A program made the translations under genes and the position numbers. 48,986 nucleotides of DNA from Chthoniobacter flavus (GTDB taxonomy: Bacteria > Verrucomicrobiota > Verrucomicrobiia > Chthoniobacterales > Terrimicrobiaceae). The stretch is taken from contig CAMASH010000019.1 of NCBI GenBank assembly GCA_945860745.1, forward strand, positions 1 through 48,986, read 5' to 3'. This document shows positions 42,936 to 48,986 of this stretch, piece after piece (position 1 is the first letter of the stretch; each line of letters starts with the position of its first letter). The notes under the pieces are model-generated. The model was given only the letters and a program-made list of their open reading frames with translations, was not told the DNA's origin and searched no databases.

Positions 42936-44603
42936 GTGTTGACCTCCCTTGGCCTTGACTACGGTACGAATTCCGTCCGCGCGCTGATCGTGGACTGTTC
43001 GAACGGCGCGGAACTCGGAACGGCGGTGGTGGATTATCCCAGCGGACACCAGGGTGTCCTGCTCGATCGCCACAATCACCATCTGGCCCGGCAGAATCCG
43101 GTCGATTATCTTTACGGACTGGAGAAAGCGGTGCGTGGCGCGCTGGAGCAGGCTTCTCAGAAGCCGGGATTTACTCCCGAAACGCTGGTCGGTATCGGGG
43201 TCGATACGACGGGCTCAAGCCCGTTGCCGGTGGACCAGGGGAATCGTGCGCTGGCCGCTGATCCGAAATGGGAAAGTGATCTGAATGCCCAGTGCTGGCT
43301 GTGGAAGGACCACACCAGCCACGAGGAAGCCGCCGCCATCACGCGCCTGGCCGCGCAGTATCGGCCGCAGTTCATTGCCAAATGTGGCAACACCTATTCG
43401 TCGGAATGGTTCTGGTCGAAAATCTGGCATTGCTTGAAAACCGCCCCGGCCACCTTCGACGCCGCCTTCAGTTGGGTGGAACTGGCCGATTGGGTGCCGT
43501 CCGTGCTGGCGGGGGTGACGGACCCGCGGGCCATTCAGCGCGGCGTCTGCATGGCCGGTCACAAAGCGCTCTATTGCGACGAGTGGGGCGGATTGCCGGA
43601 CAAGGAATTTCTCGGCCTGCTGGATGCCAAGCTGGCGGAACTGCGCGACCGGCTTTACGACAAGGCGCACGACGCGACGGTGTCCGCCGGAAATCTCTGC
43701 CCCGAATGGGCGGAGAAACTCGGTCTGCCCGCCGGAATTCCCATCGCGATCGGGGAGATGGATGTCCACTACGGCGCCATCGGCAGCGGCGTTCGCGAGG
43801 GCACGCTGGTCAAGGTGATCGGCACATCCACCTGCGATTGCGGGGTGGTTTCGGCCGATAAAATCGTGCCGGACATTCCCGGCATTTGCGGCATCGTCAA
43901 GGGGGCGATCCTGCCCGGATTTTACGGCATCGAGGCGGGGCAGTCGGCCGTGGGGGATATTTTCAAATGGTGGGTGGAGGTCGTCTGCCAGGGCGACGGG
44001 GCTTTGCATGGACAGCTCACCCGCGAGGCGTCCGATCTCCGTCCCGGGCAGAGCGGCTTACTCGCCCTGGACTGGAACAATGGTAACCGCACCATCCTGG
44101 TCGATCCCATGCTGACCGGTCTCCTGCTTGGTCAGACGCTTTACACCAGCCGGTCCGAGATTTACCGCGCGCTGATTGAGGCCACCGCGTTTGGCGCGCG
44201 CGCCATCATCGAACGGATCAAGGAGTATGGCGTGCCGGTGGAGAACGTCGTTTGTGCCGGCGGCATTGCGGACAAGAATCCCTTCGCCATGCAGGTCTAT
44301 GCCGACATCACCGGCTGCACCATCCGGGTGGCCGGTTCGAGCCAGGCCTGCGCCCTTGGCGCGGCGGTTTCCGCCGCCGTCCTGGCCGGCACGCACAAGG
44401 ACTTTCCTGCGGCCCAGGCGGCCATGACCTCGCTCAAGGATGTCGCCTACATTCCCAACGCGGAAAACCAAAAGATCTATGATGATCTCTACCGGCTTTA
44501 CCGTCAGGTCCACGATGCTTTCGGCGGCGTGACCAAACGCGCCGACCTCTCCGGCGTGATGAAGGAGCTGATTGTCATCAAGGAACAGCAGAACAAATCA
44601 TGA
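42936..44603 (+). CDS. araB: Ribulokinase
   Basis: A 555-residue FGGY-family kinase that phosphorylates L-ribulose to L-ribulose 5-phosphate. The start [16 protein letters not shown] is the phosphate-binding loop of the actin-like fold; [21 protein letters not shown] and the C-terminal domain with [15 protein letters not shown] and [12 protein letters not shown] are typical of bacterial AraB, including the extra length over other FGGY kinases. The start is GTG at 42936 or TTG at 42939. araA begins within its last 4 bases, so the kinase and isomerase are coupled. Confidence 0.95.
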   Translation: MLTSLGLDYGTNSVRALIVDCSNGAELGTAVVDYPSGHQGVLLDRHNHHLARQNPVDYLYGLEKAVRGALEQASQKPGFTPETLVGIGVDTTGSSPLPVDQGNRALAADPKWESDLNAQCWLWKDHTSHEEAAAITRLAAQYRPQFIAKCGNTYSSEWFWSKIWHCLKTAPATFDAAFSWVELADWVPSVLAGVTDPRAIQRGVCMAGHKALYCDEWGGLPDKEFLGLLDAKLAELRDRLYDKAHDATVSAGNLCPEWAEKLGLPAGIPIAIGEMDVHYGAIGSGVREGTLVKVIGTSTCDCGVVSADKIVPDIPGICGIVKGAILPGFYGIEAGQSAVGDIFKWWVEVVCQGDGALHGQLTREASDLRPGQSGLLALDWNNGNRTILVDPMLTGLLLGQTLYTSRSEIYRALIEATAFGARAIIERIKEYGVPVENVVCAGGIADKNPFAMQVYADITGCTIRVAGSSQACALGAAVSAAVLAGTHKDFPAAQAAMTSLKDVAYIPNAENQKIYDDLYRLYRQVHDAFGGVTKRADLSGVMKELIVIKEQQNKS

Positions 44604-46108
44604 AAAATCTTCCCGCTTCCGAAATCTGGTTCGTCACCGGCTCACAGCACCTCTACGGCCCCGGCCCGCTCAAGCAGGTCGCGGCCAACTCGCGCAAGGT
44701 CGCGGCCGAACTCAACGCCGCCCTTCCGCTCAAGCTCGTTTTCAAATCGGTCCTCACCACGCCGGAGGAGATCCGCGCCCTTTGTCTCGAGGCCACCAAC
44801 GACCCGAAATGCGCCGGCCTTGTCCTCTGGATGCACACCTTCTCGCCGTCGAAAATGTGGATTGGCGGATTGAGCGTTCTGCGCAAACCGTTCCTGCACC
44901 TTCACACCCAGTTCAATCGCGACCTGCCCTGGAGCGGGATCGACATGGATTTCATGAATCTCAACCAGGCCGCCCATGGCGACCGCGAGGCCGGTTTTCT
45001 CCACACCCGCCTGCGGTTGAATCGCAAGGTCGTGGTCGGTCATTGGTCCGACGCCGAGGTGCAGGCCCGCATTGCCGCGTGGATGCGGGCGGCCCGGGCC
45101 TGGCACGACTGGCAGGGCGCGAAGTTCGCCCGCTTCGGCGACAATATGCGTTACGTGGCCGTGACGGACGGCGACAAGGTTTCGGCCGAGGCGAAGTTCG
45201 GCTACGCGGTCAATGGCTACGGCATCGGTGATCTGGTCGAGCACGTCCACGGGACGTCCGACAGCGCGGTCAACAAACTCTGCGCCGAATACGAGGCGAC
45301 TTACCGTGTGGCCAGGCCCCTGCGCAAAGGCGGGGAGCGTCATGAATCCCTGCGCGACGGCGCCCGCATCGAACTCGGCCTGCGGTCATTTTTGCAGGAG
45401 GGAAACTTCAAGGGCTTCACCACCACCTTCGAGGATCTGCGCGGTCTCAAGCAACTGCCCGGCCTGGCGGTGCAGCGACTGATGGCCGACGGCTACGGCT
45501 TCGGCGCGGAAGGCGATTGGAAAACCTGTGCCCTGTTGCGCGCGATGAAAGTCATCGCGGACGGGTTGAAGGGCGGCACGTCCTTCATGGAAGATTACAC
45601 CTACCATCTCGACCCCAAGGGCCACCAGGTGCTCGGTTCGCACATGTTGGAAATTTGTGAGTCCATCGCCGCCGGCCAGCCTTCGCTGGAGATTCATCCC
45701 CTGGGCATTGGCGGCAAGGAAGATCCCGTGCGCCTCGTCTTCGATGCCCCGCCCGGACCGGCCCTCAATGCCTCCATCGTTGATCTCGGCAACCGCTTCC
45801 GTCTCATCGTCAACGAAGTCCAGGTGGTCAAACCTCAAAAACCACTGCCCAAACTGCCCGTGGCCCGCGCGGTCTGGGAATGCCGCCCGGATTTCAAGAC
45901 CGCCTGTGCCGCCTGGATCTATGCGGGCGGAGCCCATCACACCGGCTTCAGCTACGCCGTGACCACTGAGCACCTGGAAGACCTGGCCGAAATCGCCGGC
46001 ATGGAACTTGTCGTCATCGACGCCAAAACGGAAATTCGCAGCTTCAAACAGGAACTCCGCCAGAACGAAATTTACTATCACCTCGCGCCAGGCCTTGGGC
46101 GGCTCTAA
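44600..46108 (+). CDS. araA: L-arabinose isomerase
   Basis: A 502-residue enzyme that converts L-arabinose to L-ribulose. [12 protein letters not shown] at the N-terminus, [43 protein letters not shown] and the metal-site region [17 protein letters not shown] (with its glutamate) plus [20 protein letters not shown] and a late [10 protein letters not shown] are all standard. Length matches the family. It is the second gene of araBAD, overlapping araB by 4 bases, with araD 36 bases further on. Confidence 0.97.
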   Translation: MKNLPASEIWFVTGSQHLYGPGPLKQVAANSRKVAAELNAALPLKLVFKSVLTTPEEIRALCLEATNDPKCAGLVLWMHTFSPSKMWIGGLSVLRKPFLHLHTQFNRDLPWSGIDMDFMNLNQAAHGDREAGFLHTRLRLNRKVVVGHWSDAEVQARIAAWMRAARAWHDWQGAKFARFGDNMRYVAVTDGDKVSAEAKFGYAVNGYGIGDLVEHVHGTSDSAVNKLCAEYEATYRVARPLRKGGERHESLRDGARIELGLRSFLQEGNFKGFTTTFEDLRGLKQLPGLAVQRLMADGYGFGAEGDWKTCALLRAMKVIADGLKGGTSFMEDYTYHLDPKGHQVLGSHMLEICESIAAGQPSLEIHPLGIGGKEDPVRLVFDAPPGPALNASIVDLGNRFRLIVNEVQVVKPQKPLPKLPVARAVWECRPDFKTACAAWIYAGGAHHTGFSYAVTTEHLEDLAEIAGMELVVIDAKTEIRSFKQELRQNEIYYHLAPGLGRL

Positions 46109-46144
46109 AGAGGGAGGGGCGCCGGCCCTTGCGACCGATTCACA

Positions 46145-46861
46145 ATGAACTACCACGCCATCCAGGAAGAGTGTTACGAAGCCAACAGGCTGCTGCCCAA
46201 GTTCGGCCTGGTGGATCTCACCTTCGGCAATGTCAGTGTTTTTGACCGCGACAGCGGCGTTTTCGGCATCAAACCGAGCGGAGTGGAGTATGCGGAACTC
46301 AGGCCCGCGGACATTGTTCTGCTCGACCTCGAAGGCCGGCAAGTCAGCAGCCCTTTGCGTCCGTCTTCCGACACGCCCACGCACCGGCGGCTCTTCGAGG
46401 CGTTTCCCGGCATCCGCGCCGTGGTTCATACCCATTCCCGCCACGCCGTTTCCTTTGCCCAGGCCGGACGCGGCATTCCCTGCCTCGGGACGACGCAGGC
46501 CGATTATTTTTACGGGGAAGTGCCGGTCACGCGTCCGCTCACACCGGAGGAAATCGCGGGTGCCTACGAACGGGAGACCGGCAACGTCATTGTCGAGCGT
46601 TTCACCGGCCTTGATCCGCAGCAAGTTCCCGCCGTGCTGGTGCACGGTCACGGCCCGTTTGCCTGGGGATCCTCGGGAACCAAGGCGGTGGAAACCGCGT
46701 TTGCCCTGGAGATCGTGGCCGAGATGGCGCTGAAAGCGCTGCAAATTAATCCTGCAGCCGAACCGATTTCCCCGGCGCTGCTCGCCAAGCATTTCCTGCG
46801 CAAGCACGGACCCGGCGCGTACTACGGGCAGAAGGAGAGCGCCGCCTCAGAAGCAGCTTAG
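46145..46861 (+). CDS. araD: L-ribulose-5-phosphate 4-epimerase
   Basis: A 238-residue class II aldolase-fold epimerase giving D-xylulose 5-phosphate for the pentose phosphate pathway. FGNVSVFDRDSGVFGIKPSG is the substrate loop, VVHTHSRHAV provides two zinc histidines, and VLVHGHGPFAWG the third region. The C-terminal QKESAASEAA tail is slightly long and alanine-rich. With araB and araA it completes the L-arabinose pathway; no arabinose transporter gene is in the window. Confidence 0.96.
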   Translation: MNYHAIQEECYEANRLLPKFGLVDLTFGNVSVFDRDSGVFGIKPSGVEYAELRPADIVLLDLEGRQVSSPLRPSSDTPTHRRLFEAFPGIRAVVHTHSRHAVSFAQAGRGIPCLGTTQADYFYGEVPVTRPLTPEEIAGAYERETGNVIVERFTGLDPQQVPAVLVHGHGPFAWGSSGTKAVETAFALEIVAEMALKALQINPAAEPISPALLAKHFLRKHGPGAYYGQKESAASEAA

Positions 46862-46869
46862 AAAATGAC

Positions 46870-46934
46870 GTAGTCGACAAGGGGAGGGTTCGACCTCCGG
46901 GCGAACCGCGGCCCGCCCGGAGGTCGGGCCCTAC
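46870..46934. repeat. GTAG...CTAC-bounded hairpin after araD
   Basis: A perfect 12-bp stem (GACCTCCGGGCG, 46892-46903, with CGCCCGGAGGTC, 46914-46925) around a 10-base GC loop. It is bounded by GTAG at 46870 and CTAC at 46931-46934, like the REP-like elements elsewhere but of a different sequence family. It may end araBAD transcription; no T-run follows. Confidence 0.6.
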
Positions 46935-46994
46935 CGGGGGTTCCTTCCGCCACTACAGTATTTCTCAACTACTTTAACCTGTAGCCTGTCCGGC

Positions 46995-47044
46995 GTAGCT
47001 GCTGCCGCAAGACGGTGGGACCACCCCCTCACGGGCGCGGCTAC
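46995..47044. repeat. REP-like inverted pair overlapping the desaturase stop
   Basis: The left element starts GTAGCTGCTGCCG (46995) and the right element (minus strand, 47044-47021) reads GTAGCCG, CGCCC, GTGA, GGGGG, TGG. They meet at GGTGG-GA-CCACC. The right CTAC contains the complement of the desaturase TAG stop. A partial GTAGCCTGTCCGG copy lies at 46981. This block and the one at 46870 fill the gap between convergent araD and the desaturase gene. Confidence 0.62.
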
Positions 47045-48090
47045 CCTTCGCGCGTGCTGATGGGAGAGGGGACTTTCACCGCGCGCAGATGGTCAAAGCC
47101 GACCAGCTTGCGGCCCTGTTCATCCCACAGCCGATAAGTCATGCACTTGAAACTGGCGAACAGGCTGATCGACGAAACGGTTTGAAAGAGCGGTTCGGCG
47201 TAGTGGCAGCGCTCGAGATTGTAATTGGGAATGCGCGGGCTGAGATGATGGATGTGGTGGAAGCCGATGTTGCCGGAGAACCACTGCAACACTTTCGGCA
47301 GTTTGTAGAACGAACTGCCCTTGAAGGCCGCCTCGGCGAAGTCCCATTCCTCCTTGCGCTCCCAATAGACTCCCTCGAATTGGTGCTGAACATAGAAGAG
47401 CCATGTGCCCAGGCTGCCGGCCACGGCAATCACCGCGACTTGCAGCACGAGATAGGGGACGAATCCGAAAATGAAGCTCATGCCAACGATCAACCCCAAC
47501 AGGGCGAGGTTCGTCCAATGGACCGAGCGGCGCTCGCTTAGACTGGCCTCATTCGAGTGGGGCAGGCGGTGCTTGACCAGAAACATGGCCAGCGGAATCA
47601 GTCCGAACAGAATCACGGGATTGCGCACCAACCGGTAGCCCAGTTTTTTCCAGCGCGAGGCGGCGAGGTATTCCTCCACCGTCATGGTGGGAACATCGCC
47701 GGTGCCGCGATGATCGAGATCGGCGGCGGTGCTGTGATGCAGGGCATGTTCCTTGCGCCATAGGGCATAGGGCGTGTAGGTCAGCACGCCGGTGAGAAAT
47801 CCCGTCACATCGTTGGCCGTCCGCGTTTGAAAAAACGAACCGTGTCCGCAGTCGTGGAAAATAATGAAGATCCGCACCAGCAATCCTCCCGCCAGGATGG
47901 TCAGCGCCGCTGTGAGCCAGAGCGAAACCGAAAGACTCCAAAACATGAGCGCCCACACCGCCACGTAGCCACCGACCGAATTGACCAACTGCCAGACCGC
48001 GCGAGAAAGGGAGGGCCGCTGATACTTCCGCACGATCTCCCGCCAGTCTCCGGAAGATGTTTCTTTCTCAAGAGCGACGTTGGATTCCAT
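47041..48090 (-). CDS. Membrane fatty acid desaturase
   Basis: The ATG at 48090 gives 349 residues. Three histidine boxes for the di-iron centre are present: HDCGH (79-83), HALHH (115-119) and HHIHH in GFHHIHHLS (278-282). Two pairs of membrane segments surround them (about 40-76 and 155-232). The box pattern and the HDCGHGSFF start fit the acyl-lipid delta-12/omega-type desaturase group, which inserts double bonds in membrane lipids with oxygen. An upstream in-frame ATG (48171) adds 27 residues without family support. Its stop lies in a REP-like element. Confidence 0.88.
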   Translation of the reverse strand: MESNVALEKETSSGDWREIVRKYQRPSLSRAVWQLVNSVGGYVAVWALMFWSLSVSLWLTAALTILAGGLLVRIFIIFHDCGHGSFFQTRTANDVTGFLTGVLTYTPYALWRKEHALHHSTAADLDHRGTGDVPTMTVEEYLAASRWKKLGYRLVRNPVILFGLIPLAMFLVKHRLPHSNEASLSERRSVHWTNLALLGLIVGMSFIFGFVPYLVLQVAVIAVAGSLGTWLFYVQHQFEGVYWERKEEWDFAEAAFKGSSFYKLPKVLQWFSGNIGFHHIHHLSPRIPNYNLERCHYAEPLFQTVSSISLFASFKCMTYRLWDEQGRKLVGFDHLRAVKVPSPISTREG

Positions 48091-48176
48091 TCCGCATCCT
48101 AGCGGTCCCCTGCTGTCAAGCAATGGGTTATTTACCCCTTGCGCAAACCCGGGGCCACGGTCTGGCCTCACCCTGC

Positions 48177-48728
48177 TCAGGGGCCTTGACCCGGTCGGCG
48201 TCGTCTTCGTGCGCGTCGGGCTTCTCCCGACCGCTGCAGGAGAAGGAGGGATCCCATCAGGACCAATGCCATCGAGCCGGGCTCGGGGATGGGGTTGGGG
48301 AAGAATCCGTCGGGCGGTGGGCTGAAGCGAACGGTGGAACCGATGAGGGTCGTTCCGTAGTCGTTCGGGCGCACGCCCATGAAGCCGTTTTCGGCATCGT
48401 ACAGCATGTCAAACGCCTTGAAGACGTTCCGGCCGGTGTTGAAAAAATTCTCCCGAAAAGGTGGCTGGTTTTGGGAGTAGATTCCATCGGTGCCCGGGGC
48501 CGAGACCTCGAGCTTGGTCGGATTCAGCAGGTTGGAACCATCGGTGGTGTCGATCATGTCGCCCACCAAGCTCCCTGAGTTGACGAGATAAATGGAAACC
48601 GGCGTCGTCACTTTGCGGTCAGGAATCAACCCGGGGCGCTGATGTAGGCTCCGGAGATGCCGGAATCCATCACCACGGAACCCGGTCCGGTGGTGGTTCC
48701 CGAAATCATGGTCTGACCCGAATGGCAA
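48177..48728 (-). pseudogene. Broken pepsin/retropepsin-like protease with PEP-CTERM tail
   Basis: The minus-strand frame ending at 48177 contains VTTPVSIYLVNSGSLVGDMI, GRNVFKAFDMLYDAENGFMG and the tail NPIPEPGSMALVLMGSLLLL followed by an arginine-rich end, a PEP-CTERM sorting signal. AFDMLYDAENGFMGVRP resembles the last strand of pepsin/retropepsin-like domains (xxDVLFDxxNGxIGL). Upstream, in another frame (48709-48626), lies ISGTTTGPGSVVMDSGISGA, with the DSG of an aspartyl protease, then a stop. Adding one C in the CCCC run near 48633 would join the frames. Nothing of the N-terminal half remains before the repeat block at 48752. A surface-anchored protease is inferred for the ancestor. Confidence 0.62.
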
Positions 48729-48751
48729 AGTTAAGGAAGTTTTGGGATGCA

Positions 48752-48838
48752 GCCCTTGCAGGGCAGATCGTTGTTTTTCCTCGAGATCCCTGGGTAGCTC
48801 CGCAACCCAGGGCTAGGGGATTGAGCCCCGTTGGGGCT
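48752..48838. repeat. Three-hairpin intergenic repeat
   Basis: Three hairpins follow one another: GCCCT-TGC-AGGGC (48752-48764), CCCTGGGT with ACCCAGGG around a 9-base loop (48788-48812), and AGCCCC-GTT-GGGGCT (48824-48838). I know similar strings (ACCCAGGG, GAGCCCCGTTGGGGCT) as recurrent intergenic texture in Verrucomicrobiota and Planctomycetota, but cannot check copy number here. It adjoins the truncated end of the protease pseudogene. Confidence 0.55.
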
Positions 48839-48986
48839 TAACTTCAGACATCCTGATCTCTGAGAAAAATGAGTTGGCACATTTTTTCTAAAAATCAGGC
48901 CAATTCGTAGATCAATTGCGCCCCGGTTTGAGGGTGGAAAAACGCGGATTTTGTGAGGTCGCTTAGCAGTGCTGAGATCGCCTTGT
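48839..48986. other. Window end without a recognisable gene
   Basis: These 148 bases are more AT-rich than the rest and hold no open frame I can support. They may contain the upstream region of a gene outside the window. Confidence 0.3.

Overview
The window is about 49 kb of GC-rich chromosome from a Gram-negative, aerobic heterotroph, most likely a member of Verrucomicrobiota. That placement is an inference. It rests on gene content: a PEP-CTERM/exosortase-type tail, a DUF5069 gene behind lspA, a large secreted TPR protein coupled to uvrA, and a Gfo/Idh oxidoreductase in a sugar operon. It also rests on style: start codons almost never carry a Shine-Dalgarno motif, and small structured repeats fill the gene ends. 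No tRNA, rRNA, CRISPR array, prophage or transposase gene is visible. Most of the sequence is ordinary core metabolism.

Layout. 1-1567: the 3' part of ribF, a decayed DUF433 gene, and an addiction-module antitoxin/RelE-ParE toxin pair. 1791-5359: serA (minus), a receiver protein that looks like the stump of a hybrid histidine kinase (minus), and a divergent M50/CBS membrane protease. 5456-12117: a complete eight-gene F-type ATP synthase operon (atpBEFHAGDC) with an unusually short delta subunit. 12412-18770: uvrA, a coupled secreted TPR protein and a class V aminotransferase. 18904-20656: a periplasmic trypsin-like protease, then a gene-poor stretch holding a frameshifted DUF3024 gene. 20657-24328: ileS-lspA-DUF5069. 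24364-30593: an OprB-type porin (minus), a class A penicillin-binding protein whose transpeptidase active site has lost its key residues, ribD (minus) and a GspF-like membrane protein. 30783-31098: an Hsp20 pseudogene made by internal deletion, still followed by its terminator. 31136-35246: glcD-glcF-cls. 35309-38377 (minus): prfB with a programmed +1 frameshift, a DivIC/FtsB protein and enolase. 38479-42798 (minus): a tight five-gene sugar operon (LsrF/DhnA-type aldolase, Gfo/Idh oxidoreductase, D-lyxose-isomerase-like cupin, PfkB kinase, DeoR regulator), facing araB-araA-araD (plus, 42936-46861). 47041-48730 (minus): a fatty acid desaturase and the broken 3' end of a PEP-CTERM aspartyl protease.

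How the parts work together. araBAD converts L-arabinose to D-xylulose 5-phosphate, and the facing operon has the parts of an isomerise-phosphorylate-cleave route for another sugar or sugar acid under a DeoR regulator. SerA and possibly the class V aminotransferase give serine synthesis. GlcD/GlcF and the ATP synthase point to respiratory growth. RibF and RibD belong to flavin supply.

The most unusual signals are: (1) a family of roughly 24-nt REP-like elements built as GTAGCCG, a 5-bp stem whose sequence differs between copies but stays paired, and TGG, mostly found as inverted pairs at gene ends and sometimes supplying the TAG stop codon; (2) the class A PBP with SxxK changed to TxxT and SxN changed to GKN; (3) near-absence of Shine-Dalgarno motifs at starts while prfB keeps a strong internal one for its frameshift; (4) several genes caught in decay (DUF433, DUF3024, hsp20, the PEP-CTERM protease, the hybrid kinase).
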